From positions 1 through 7,847 of the forward strand of contig JAEMQG010000061.1 of the NCBI GenBank assembly GCA_022758935.1: DNA of 7,847 nucleotides. The letters are read 5' to 3'. The DNA is from Candidatus Nitrosopumilus sp. (GTDB lineage: Archaea > Thermoproteota > Nitrososphaeria > Nitrososphaerales > Nitrosopumilaceae). The notes beneath the pieces were generated by a model, which worked only from the letters and a program-made list of their open reading frames with translations, was not told the origin of the DNA and searched no databases. The number at the start of each line of letters is the position of its first letter. The stretch's first letter is position 1. The position numbers and the translations under genes are program-made. Positions 1 to 5,648 of the stretch are shown piece by piece.

Positions 1-184
1 AAAATTCAATAATCCTCTAAATTTTATACGGACTTAAAGATTTAGGAAAAAATGAAAGACAGCATAAACATGTTCATTGAAATTCTCACAAGTCGCCAAG
101 TCATCTTTCATTAAATGCCCTTATCTTTTTGAAACTTAAGGATTTTGAAGATGTTTCCAGCAGTTAAATCAACGAGGAAGAATC

Positions 185-250
185 AGGAAAACCACAACAA
201 TATCAGGTGTAATATCTCTTGTTTTCCTCTCCACTATCTATTTTTAGATA
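185..250. repeat. Two consecutive inverted repeats in AT-rich intergenic DNA
   Basis: The 8-base arm AGGAAAAC (185-192) is matched by GTTTTCCT (221-228) around a 28-nt loop. A second hairpin follows, TATCTA (235-240), loop TTTT, TAGATA (245-250). The rest of 1-502 shows no gene I would defend: only ORFs of 14-42 codons with no supporting motif. The repeats could mark a small structured RNA or the end of a transcript, but AT-rich DNA yields such pairs by chance and no promoter clearly belongs to them. Confidence 0.25.
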
Positions 251-485
251 ATAGATTCCCCGTCGTCACAATTCAGTGAAAATCATATTTAACTTGTTTT
301 GAGTAATTTCTTAACATTTGTTAAAAAAAAATAATAATTTTAAATGAATTTAAGAAAATGGACAATCCACGGCAGAGTGAAATTTTGAATAATGCTGTTT
401 GAAGGATTTCATCAATGACTAAAAATTTCAAATCATTGCTTGCTTTTCATTCATACGGTTTGTTAATTCATTTGGATTTGCTGAA

Positions 486-499
486 AGAATGATCATTCT
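486..499. promoter_or_regulatory. Perfect 14-bp palindrome just before the small membrane-protein gene
   Basis: AGAATGATCATTCT reads identically on both strands and ends three bases before the ATG at 503. A perfect palindrome here is well placed for a dimeric regulator that would block transcription start or early elongation of the 503-661 gene. No TATA box stands out at the expected distance, so the promoter itself is not defined. The operator role is inference. Confidence 0.4.
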
Positions 500-502
500 A
501 TA

Positions 503-661
503 ATGGATGGCTTTTTACATGTACTTGCCAATTTTTTCAAACTGGGAATTACTTTTATTTTGTTTATTTGGATGAATCTTATGGATAACGCCAAAGTTGC
601 ACTAATTGGCGGATTTTGTATTGTTACAGCGTTATCCGTGATGCTAGTTTTTCTTAGATAG
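503..661 (+). CDS. Small two-helix membrane protein, 52 aa, unknown function
   Basis: I do not recognise this family. The ORF runs from ATG 503 to TAG 659-661 and encodes 52 residues. After a short start (MDGFLHVLANFFK) come two hydrophobic segments, about residues 12-27 and 32-50, joined by a short polar turn around NLMDNAK, so a helical hairpin in the cytoplasmic membrane is the simplest prediction. There is no cysteine pair, metal motif or cleavable signal. A perfect 14-bp palindrome lies directly before the ATG, suggesting a controlled gene. The next gene begins 50 bases downstream on the same strand, so co-transcription is possible. A chance ORF cannot be excluded, but two well-formed hydrophobic segments in so short a frame argue for a real product. 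Confidence 0.5.
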   Translation: MDGFLHVLANFFKLGITFILFIWMNLMDNAKVALIGGFCIVTALSVMLVFLR

Positions 662-710
662 GGTTTTTGACAATATTGCTAAAATACTGGATGTTTAGCA
701 CCACTATCTG

Positions 711-968
711 TTGGGCGAAAAAGAGGCATTGGCATTTCTTAAGAAAAGCAACAAATCAATTATCAAGGCTTGGGAAAATTACAAGGTACAGGTTGGTCAC
801 TCTGAGAACACTCAGCTAAATGGTGTCTTTAAGCAAATGTTCAAAGCATGGACACTGTCGAATCAAAAGGCAATAGATCTTCTTGAAGATAACCACAAAA
901 AAATTGTAAAGAAAACACCAATTACAAAAGAAAAAAAGCCAGAGAAAACAAATCACAAAAGCAACTGA
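711..968 (+). CDS. Lys-rich small helical protein, 85 aa, unknown function
   Basis: No family is recognised. The frame opens after a stop at 696-698, and the only plausible initiators are CTG 708 and TTG 711. I chose TTG because a TATA-like TAAAATAC (680-687) lies about 27 nt upstream, as expected for a leaderless transcript. Residues 1-60 look helical and contain two similar KAW segments (about 19-21 and 45-47). Residues 65-85 form a basic, disordered-looking tail rich in Lys, Thr and Pro. Such a tail is compatible with nucleic-acid or membrane-surface binding, but nothing specific shows this. There is no cysteine or membrane segment. An ATG at 691 opens a different, shorter frame of low quality. 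The 62 bases downstream are T-rich and could serve as an archaeal terminator. Confidence 0.65.
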   Translation: MGEKEALAFLKKSNKSIIKAWENYKVQVGHSENTQLNGVFKQMFKAWTLSNQKAIDLLEDNHKKIVKKTPITKEKKPEKTNHKSN

Positions 969-997
969 ATTTCTATATTTCTGATTTTATCGATATT

Positions 998-1030
998 ATT
1001 ATTAAAAATTATATAAAAAATAGAGAGAGA
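998..1030 (-). terminator. T-rich stretch after the redoxin/microprotein genes
   Basis: On the minus strand, just past the stop of the 40-aa ORF, the sequence has a run of six T and further T-rich tracts. Archaeal RNA polymerase stops at such oligo-T tracts without needing a hairpin. The assignment rests only on composition and position. Confidence 0.35.
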
Positions 1031-1153
1031 CTAGCCCTCAAATTGGTAGAGTTGATGTTTTAATTCTTTAATTTGTTGCTCGATGATTCGTTTTTCTAGG
1101 CGTATGTTTTCAGCAATCACATGATTGACTCTAAAAAAATACTCAAAAAACAA
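1031..1153 (-). CDS. Possible 40-aa helical microprotein downstream of the redoxin gene
   Basis: This frame starts at TTG 1153 (a shorter version could start at GTG 1120) and ends at TAG 1031-1033. After a hydrophobic start (MFFEYFFRVNHVIAEN), residues 15-37 form a strikingly regular charged helix of alternating Glu, Lys, Arg, Ile, Leu and Gln, such as RLEKRIIEQQIKELKHQL. That looks like a short coiled coil. The gene lies 30 bases after the redoxin stop codon, in the same reading frame, and has no promoter of its own that I can see, so it would be co-transcribed. Alternatively it is an old extension of the redoxin C-terminus beyond a new stop codon, or chance. The heptad-like pattern and downstream T-tracts favour a real gene. 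Confidence 0.4.
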   Translation of the reverse strand: MFFEYFFRVNHVIAENIRLEKRIIEQQIKELKHQLYQFEG

Positions 1154-1183
1154 TAAGACAGGAAAAGTTGATTGAACTGGAAA

Positions 1184-1846
1184 TTATTCGTTAAGCAATT
1201 TCTGAATCATTGATTCGGCATTGCCTGATCCACCAAAAGAAACATCTCGTAAAATTCCTTTTCTGTCCACTAGTATCATTGAAGGAGTTCCACGCAGCGC
1301 AAATTTCTCAAATGTCTCTGCAGAGTATTCCTTTGATTTCATATAGCCTTTGACTCTCTGAATAATTTGATCTTTATATATTTCAGACTTTGAATCAAAA
1401 TCTGGGATTTGCTGATAAATGAACTGCATTATTTTTTCTTGGTTAACCAATCCATTTGGTTGAGTTAACTTGTCCATTCCAAGTGGAAATGGAATTTTGT
1501 ATGGTAATTTATCACCTGGTAATAATTGACCGTACATCGAAAGTGCTTTTTGTGTCTCACCAACAACTTGACCCGTCTCTGCCAACATTTTCAAATTATC
1601 TAAATTATTTTTATCAAAATCTTCAAACGCAGTAGCAATTCCTATTACGCGAACGCCATCGTCTTTGTATTTGTTGTATATCTCAATTGCTTCAGGGAGT
1701 GCATGCATAAAGCAGCCTGGACAATTTACCTGAAACACTTCTACTAGAACAATGTGATCTTTTTCCTGGTCAATGTTTGTGGGTGCTCCTTGGACCCAAT
1801 CTGATACTTCAAAATTTGGGGCTTTTTGTCCAATTATTGCACTCAT
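1184..1846 (-). CDS. Thioredoxin-fold redoxin (AhpC/TSA-TlpA type), 220 aa
   Basis: This is a thiol redox protein of the peroxiredoxin/redoxin superfamily. Residues 5-21 are the typical redoxin entry (GQKAPNFEVSDW). The catalytic CPGC motif is at residues 42-45, after the strand HIVLVEVFQV. The cis-proline loop is RGTPSMILVD, with Pro188. The GVRVIGIAT strand (64-72) is also typical. Having both cysteines as CxxC points to thiol-disulfide exchange of the TlpA/ResA kind rather than a classic one-Cys peroxidase. Between about residues 80 and 180 there is a longer insert than in a minimal thioredoxin. No signal peptide or membrane anchor is visible, so it should be cytoplasmic. ATG at 1846 is supported by a TATA-like TATTTAATA about 25 nt upstream. 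It diverges from the HEAT-repeat gene. The substrate is unknown. Confidence 0.85.
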   Translation of the reverse strand: MSAIIGQKAPNFEVSDWVQGAPTNIDQEKDHIVLVEVFQVNCPGCFMHALPEAIEIYNKYKDDGVRVIGIATAFEDFDKNNLDNLKMLAETGQVVGETQKALSMYGQLLPGDKLPYKIPFPLGMDKLTQPNGLVNQEKIMQFIYQQIPDFDSKSEIYKDQIIQRVKGYMKSKEYSAETFEKFALRGTPSMILVDRKGILRDVSFGGSGNAESMIQKLLNE

Positions 1847-1940
1847 TATGCCATCTTATTTTTTTTCTATTAAATAGATAACGCCCCTACTTTTAGATCT
1901 ACCGCGTAACCTAATATAGGACAAAAAAAAACTCAACAAA
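1847..1940. promoter_or_regulatory. Divergent promoter region, redoxin (-) and HEAT-repeat gene (+)
   Basis: The minus gene has a TATA-like element around 1868-1876, about 25 nt before its ATG. The plus gene has CTAATATAGG (1911-1920), about 26 nt before ATG 1941. Both distances imply transcripts that begin at or very near the start codon. No Shine-Dalgarno motif is seen before either ATG, in line with this. Confidence 0.5.
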
Positions 1941-2429
1941 ATGCTTGCAGTAACTCAAGATAGATTGCATCTCTTTTCAGAAATGGAAGAAAGATATGAA
2001 AAAAAAGATTCTGCATATTTTGTAACTCTGTTGACTCATCCGGATTATGTAATTAGGACTAGGGCAACTTGCATTCTAGTTGATTTTGGAGGCGAAGACA
2101 AGGTGCCCCATATTGCCAAAGTTCTCAAAAATGATGAAAATGAACTGGTAAGGCATGAGGCTGCCTTTTCACTGGGACAAATGTGCCTGTCAAGCTGTAT
2201 ACCCCCGCTTGCAGATGCTACACTCAATGACCCTAGCATGTTTGTAAGACACGAAGCTGCAATTGCATTGGGAGTAATTGGCTCAAAAGAGGCAAAATAT
2301 GTCCTGGAAAAAGCTCTAAATGATCCTGATAGACCGGTCGTGGATTCGGCAATTGTTGCCTTGTCTAATATTGAATTTATGGAAAAGTTAAGTAAGAATG
2401 AGAAGTTTGCAAAGTTGACAGGTGGATGA
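1941..2429 (+). CDS. HEAT-repeat protein resembling half of deoxyhypusine hydroxylase, 162 aa
   Basis: Four HEAT-like repeats follow one another at about 28-61, 62-94, 95-126 and 127-146. Repeats two and three each carry a His-Glu pair in a nearly identical frame, RHEAAFSLGQ (H72-E73) and RHEAAIALGV (H104-E105), 32 residues apart. In deoxyhypusine hydroxylase (DOHH), which completes hypusine on eIF5A, four such His-Glu pairs hold a di-iron centre: two per half in a roughly 300-aa, eight-HEAT protein. This protein has the size and motif content of one half, so a dimer could rebuild the site. The C-terminal end (VVDSAIVALSNIEFME) also resembles the DOHH half-domain end. The alternative is a plain PBS-lyase-type HEAT scaffold protein. 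It is cytoplasmic. ATG 1941 fits a leaderless transcript. Its last codons contain the ribosome-binding GGTG for the next gene. Confidence 0.75.
   Translation: MLAVTQDRLHLFSEMEERYEKKDSAYFVTLLTHPDYVIRTRATCILVDFGGEDKVPHIAKVLKNDENELVRHEAAFSLGQMCLSSCIPPLADATLNDPSMFVRHEAAIALGVIGSKEAKYVLEKALNDPDRPVVDSAIVALSNIEFMEKLSKNEKFAKLTGG
2421..2424 (+). promoter_or_regulatory. Ribosome binding site GGTG deciding the start of the copper protein
   Basis: GGTG, complementary to the archaeal 16S 3' end, lies six bases before ATG 2431 and inside the last codons of the HEAT-repeat gene. It supports ATG 2431 over the overlapping GTG at 2422 as initiator. It also suggests translational coupling, since the upstream stop codon (2427-2429) is only one base from the ATG. 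Confidence 0.5.
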
Positions 2430-2430
2430 G

Positions 2431-4560
2431 ATGAACTTTACAGTTGGAATTATTGCGGCAGTGGGAATTTTGGTTGCAATTAGTCTAGTTATGATTTCAA
2501 TGGATCCGGGATATCTTTCTGGCATTCCAGTAAAACCTGTTAAGGAACAAATTGCATGCACATTGGATTACACTCCAATGTGTGGTGTTGATGGTGTTAC
2601 TTATGGCAACATGTGTATGTTAAATGCTACAAAAATAAAATTAGATCATCCCGGTGAATGTATTACAATTAAACCACTACAAACGGGTTGGCAACGAATG
2701 GAATCTTTACAGCATCAAGGCATTGGTCATGAATCTCATCAAGCTGTAATGATTTTGCCTCTTAGTGACAAAGTTTATTCTGGTACATTGCAATATGATG
2801 CATCTGAACCAGTTCAACTAATTACATTACATGGTCCATTAAAAGAGGGAGAGGATAAAGGACAAGCGACATGGACACTTGATGGTGTGACAAAATATGC
2901 ATTGACATTTGTTGATCAAAAAAATGCAACAGGTACATGGATATTTTCAGGAAATGCACTAGCAGTACACACAAAGAAAACTACACCATTCACTCTTGAT
3001 TATAAACTAGAAAATACAGATAAAGAAATTTCTGAAATTGTAAAGACTGGCACGATGCAATCTCAGCAAGACCCAGGTCTAGGAGAATCTGAGCAGCTTG
3101 CAATGATTCTTGCTCCATCTAGTGATGTTTATTCGGGAATTATTTCCTACTCTGCATCAGAACCAATTCAAATAGTTACAATGCATGGTCCGCTTGGTCC
3201 AACAGAAAGACCCGTAAGAGCTTGGATGCCAGACGGTGAATCAATGTATGCATTTAATCTAGTAAATTCTACAAGCAAGATGGGCTCTTTGGAATTTTCT
3301 GGAAATGCTTTGGCTGTTTACAGAAATAATAGTACCCAGTTTACTGTAAGTTATTCTGTTAGTGCAACTAGTGAACCTGTGGAAATTCCCCATACTGGAA
3401 TGCCTGTGGCTCCAGTGACATTTACAGTTTCAATTCCTCAAGGTGTCTCATCTCAGGGCTGCGAAGTTACTAAAGAGTGCTATCTTTCAGATTCTGTGGA
3501 AATCAGAGTTCATGATACAGTAATTTGGAGCAATGATGACACTGCAGCACACACTGTAACTAGTGGCAGTCCTGCAAGTGGCTCTGATGGAGTTTTTGAT
3601 TCAGGCTTGTTTATGGCAGGAAATACTTTTGCCAATACGTTTGATGAGGCTGGAACCTATCCTTACTTTTGCATGGTTCACCCTTGGATGACTGGAGAGA
3701 TTGTTGTAACAGAAATTAATGATATGATCGTAAACCCAATTGCAGTTGGGGAACCATCTGTATCTGAGGATGGTGTATCCACTGAGAAAGTAAAGACAAT
3801 GGTTTCAAACGCAATTACTTTGTATGATAAAATAGGTACAGCCTCTTTTGAGTCATTTAATTCTGGTCCTGATTTCCACGATGGTAATCTCTATGTCTTT
3901 GTATTCAGAGATTCAGATACTATTATGGTATCTCATGGAGCAAGTGAGAGTATGATTGGAAAGCCTGTAAATAAAATTCTTGATGTTAATGGAGATAGTA
4001 TTGGTAAGATGATTCATGAAAAAGCTACCGCAGAAGGTGCTTGGGTAAAATATCTATGGACAGATCCTTTAGACCAAAAAATTTATCCAAAAAACTCTTG
4101 GGTAATTGTTCATGATGGCTATATTTTTGGCAGTGGTTCATACGATGATGTAGAACCAATTGTACCTGTACCACCTGAAAATGCAACTGCTACTACACCC
4201 GTACCTAAACCTGAAACTGTACCCGAAAATGCAACTGTATCTGTACCTGAAGAAAAACGTGCAGCTCCTGTAGAAGTAAAGATGGCTATTGGTGCTGGGG
4301 CTCCTGGATGCGAGGAGACACAAGAGTGCTATCTTCCATACAAAGCTGAAATTTACCCTGGCGAACCAGTAGTTTGTAATAATGTCGACTCTGCAGCTCA
4401 CACTGTAACTAGCGGCATACCCGGAACTGCAGATGGCAAATTTGATTCGGGAATGATAATGTCTGGCCAGACATGGCAATTTTTATTTACTGACTCTGGA
4501 GAGTATGACTATTATTGTATGATTCATCCTTGGATGACTGGCAAAGTTATTGTTAGTTAG
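2431..4560 (+). CDS. Membrane-anchored Kazal/cupredoxin/Cache/cupredoxin surface protein, 709 aa
   Basis: Numbering is from ATG 2431. Residues 4-23 form an N-terminal membrane segment, so the rest should be outside the cell. Residues 43-77 are a Kazal-like domain (C43, C51, C62, C77; motif PMCGVDGVTYGN). Two copies of an unidentified beta-type domain follow (about 103-193 and 221-312), sharing VYSG, SEP(V/I)Q, HGPL and FSGNALAV. Residues 330-428 are a cupredoxin with type-1 copper ligands H374, C414, H417 and M420. Residues 440-570 are a single Cache domain of the sCache_2 kind (NLYVFVF, MIGKPVNKILDVNG, KNSWVIVHDGYIFGSGSY). A Pro/Thr/Glu linker (574-617) leads to a second cupredoxin (618-709) with H657, C696, H699 and M702. 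Each cupredoxin has an added Cys pair (344/350, 627/633), probably a disulfide. Electron transfer or copper/small-molecule sensing at the surface is likely; the partner is unknown. It is co-transcribed with the HEAT-repeat gene. An in-frame GTG at 2422 would add three residues. Confidence 0.85.
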   Translation: MNFTVGIIAAVGILVAISLVMISMDPGYLSGIPVKPVKEQIACTLDYTPMCGVDGVTYGNMCMLNATKIKLDHPGECITIKPLQTGWQRMESLQHQGIGHESHQAVMILPLSDKVYSGTLQYDASEPVQLITLHGPLKEGEDKGQATWTLDGVTKYALTFVDQKNATGTWIFSGNALAVHTKKTTPFTLDYKLENTDKEISEIVKTGTMQSQQDPGLGESEQLAMILAPSSDVYSGIISYSASEPIQIVTMHGPLGPTERPVRAWMPDGESMYAFNLVNSTSKMGSLEFSGNALAVYRNNSTQFTVSYSVSATSEPVEIPHTGMPVAPVTFTVSIPQGVSSQGCEVTKECYLSDSVEIRVHDTVIWSNDDTAAHTVTSGSPASGSDGVFDSGLFMAGNTFANTFDEAGTYPYFCMVHPWMTGEIVVTEINDMIVNPIAVGEPSVSEDGVSTEKVKTMVSNAITLYDKIGTASFESFNSGPDFHDGNLYVFVFRDSDTIMVSHGASESMIGKPVNKILDVNGDSIGKMIHEKATAEGAWVKYLWTDPLDQKIYPKNSWVIVHDGYIFGSGSYDDVEPIVPVPPENATATTPVPKPETVPENATVSVPEEKRAAPVEVKMAIGAGAPGCEETQECYLPYKAEIYPGEPVVCNNVDSAAHTVTSGIPGTADGKFDSGMIMSGQTWQFLFTDSGEYDYYCMIHPWMTGKVIVS

Positions 4561-4629
4561 ATTCTGAAAATTTCTTTACGCATTTGGAATCGACTTTAAA
4601 AAATCAAAGAGACTAAAATAAGGTGAATA

Positions 4630-4650
4630 ATAAAAAAAAGAAAAAACAAT
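4630..4650 (-). terminator. Oligo-T terminator after the phasin-like gene
   Basis: On the minus strand the bases immediately after the phasin-like stop codon read as runs of T broken by single C or A bases (about 4630-4646). This is a typical hairpin-less archaeal terminator. It lies in the 94-bp gap between two convergent genes. No comparably strong T-tract is seen for the plus-strand copper protein, only a short TTTCTTT near 4570-4576. Confidence 0.5.
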
Positions 4651-4654
4651 TACT

Positions 4655-5083
4655 CTAGTTTTTTGCTAGGGTAAATGGGGTTGTCCATGATTGGACAATG
4701 TTCTTATTCAAATCAACAAATGAATTTACATTTTCATTAAATGTTTTAATGTTTTGTACGGTTGCATCAATTGTAGTTTTTACAATTTGATTTTGTACAG
4801 TATTTGCTTGTGCAACTTGTTTGCTGATGTCTACAAATGCGGTTTTTGTTGCATCTGGAATTTCAGATGAAAATCCATTCTTTTTTGCAAATTCTTGTTG
4901 CATTGAGATTGAAGCATCGATTGTTTTTTCACAAGTTTTGACACATTCTTCTTGTAGGTGTGTCAATGACTGAACATACTGTGGTACATTTTTTGTAATA
5001 CTTTCAAAATATTTTTGGACATTTTGCTTGTATACTGAATAAACATTTTCTGATTGATTTGATTGTGGTGTCTGTGTATTCAT
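4655..5083 (-). CDS. Phasin-like helical protein, 142 aa
   Basis: This is an all-helical, Gln/Asn/Thr-rich protein without membrane segments. It resembles the phasin family, proteins that coat polyhydroxyalkanoate granules: an N-terminal polar segment, long amphipathic helices (about 13-65 and 78-128) and a C-terminal NKNIVQSW end with the single Trp133. ECVKTC (46-51) is an unusual CxxxC in the first long helix. The frame stays open upstream to 5152, but I chose ATG 5083 because a clear TATA box (TTTATATAA, minus strand 5112-5104) sits about 25 nt before it, and the extra residues would be encoded by promoter DNA. It diverges from a winged-helix regulator through a repeat-rich promoter, so that regulator is a good candidate to control it. 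No PHA synthase gene is in the window; a different helical-bundle role is possible. Confidence 0.6.
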   Translation of the reverse strand: MNTQTPQSNQSENVYSVYKQNVQKYFESITKNVPQYVQSLTHLQEECVKTCEKTIDASISMQQEFAKKNGFSSEIPDATKTAFVDISKQVAQANTVQNQIVKTTIDATVQNIKTFNENVNSFVDLNKNIVQSWTTPFTLAKN

Positions 5084-5184
5084 ATGCCTACATGAACCTA
5101 TGGTTATATAAACCATTGGTAATAAGTGGTAATTAATGGTTGTAACTACCAATGATTATAAGGGGGGAGAAAAAATCACAAAAT
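5084..5184. promoter_or_regulatory. Repeat-bearing divergent promoter, phasin-like (-) and regulator (+)
   Basis: The minus TATA box is at 5104-5112 and the plus TATA (ATTATAA) at 5155-5161. Between them lie the perfect 8-bp inverted repeat CATTGGTA (5114-5121) and TACCAATG (5147-5154), each arm next to a TATA box at the BRE position. In addition TGGTAAT, TGGTAAT and TGGTTGT begin at 5117, 5127 and 5137, an exact 10-bp period, with the reverse-oriented ACTACCA at 5145-5151. This arrangement suggests several regulator subunits on one DNA face, competing with or helping TFB and TBP at both promoters. Confidence 0.6.
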
Positions 5185-5463
5185 ATGACGTACAGAACAA
5201 GTATGCAAATAATATCTGATCTTCTTTGTGCTACAAATGACTCTGGATTAGATGGAATCAAGACGACACGATTATTGAATAAGGTAAATTTATCGCACTC
5301 CAGACTGTTAAAAATATTGGATACTCTGACAGGTTCTGGTCTGGTAAATAGGATAGAATTTGATGGCAAAAATACAATCGTAATTACTGAAAAAGGAAGA
5401 CAATATCTAGAGTCTTATTTGAAATTCTCTAGCATTGCCGAATCCTTTGGATTGGAACTTTAA
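5185..5463 (+). CDS. Winged helix-turn-helix transcription regulator, 92 aa
   Basis: This single-domain winged-helix protein is of the small archaeal kind (the HTH_45-like group common in Thaumarchaeota). The pattern TYRTSMQIISDLLCAT (2-17) is the first helix. KTTRLLNKVNLSHSRLLKILDTLTGSGLV (about 29-57) contains the helix-turn-helix. RIEFDGKNTIVITEKGRQYLESY (59-81) gives the wing followed by the closing TEKGRQYL helix. There is no separate ligand domain. The frame is open from 5152, but ATG 5185 is preferred: a TATA-like ATTATAA lies about 27 nt upstream, and family members typically begin with (T)YRS/T-type residues. It lies head-to-head with the phasin-like gene across clustered TGGTNNT elements, so self-control plus control of the phasin-like gene is likely. 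The effector is unknown. Confidence 0.8.
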   Translation: MTYRTSMQIISDLLCATNDSGLDGIKTTRLLNKVNLSHSRLLKILDTLTGSGLVNRIEFDGKNTIVITEKGRQYLESYLKFSSIAESFGLEL

Positions 5464-5465
5464 TT

Positions 5466-5648
5466 ATGTTGAATTTAGAACTGTGGCGGTTAGGTAGAAA
5501 TCATCCATCGTCTTTTTATCTTAAAATTAGAAGCATGTTGTTGTCAGAAAAGGAATCCAAAATGTCACACAGAAAAAGCATACTCTATCACTTGCATATC
5601 TTAGATCCCGAATCAGATAATTCAATATCGGATGATGATTTTGGCTAG
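5466..5648 (+). CDS. Hypothetical small protein, 60 aa, downstream of the regulator
   Basis: No family is recognised. ATG 5466 comes two bases after the regulator stop codon, so the pair would be one transcript. The product is basic in the middle (KESKMSHRKS) with an acidic end (ESDNSISDDDFG), and has no cysteine, membrane segment or repeat. An internal ATG at 5535 is an alternative start. Its TAG shares the palindrome CTAG (5645-5648) with the stop codon of the opposing zinc-finger-like microprotein, so the two genes end tail-to-tail with no spare bases. A long shadow ORF exists on the other strand, so coding potential is not decisive; position in the operon is the main support. Confidence 0.4.
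   Translation: MLNLELWRLGRNHPSSFYLKIRSMLLSEKESKMSHRKSILYHLHILDPESDNSISDDDFG

Noticed and set aside
51..112. 9-bp inverted repeat AATGAAAGA / TCTTTCATT with a 44-nt loop
   Set aside because: In DNA this AT-rich a 9-bp match is easily chance, and no gene or promoter relation is visible.
52..114. 20-codon ORF with a TATA-like TTTATAC about 27 nt before its ATG
   Set aside because: The spacing is attractive, but the peptide is too short and featureless to defend as a gene; it might be the stub of a decayed one.
151..279. 42-codon plus-strand ORF
   Set aside because: It spans the two hairpins, has random-looking composition and no start signals.
415..492. 25-codon ORF ending just before the palindrome
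   Set aside because: It has no motif, no ribosome site and a random composition.
231..709. CCACTATCT occurring at 231-239 and 701-709
   Set aside because: The match is only nine bases, without extension or symmetrical placement, so it is probably chance.
2045..2239. 64-aa minus-strand ORF inside the HEAT-repeat gene
   Set aside because: It is antisense to the conserved His-Glu motif region and has no promoter or motif of its own.
4138..4479. 113-aa minus-strand ORF within the copper protein gene
   Set aside because: It is a shadow of the well-supported cupredoxin/linker coding frame, with Tyr/Phe/Arg/Cys-rich low-quality composition.
5133..5369. 78-aa minus-strand ORF over the regulator gene
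   Set aside because: It lies antisense to the winged-helix domain and crosses the divergent promoter.
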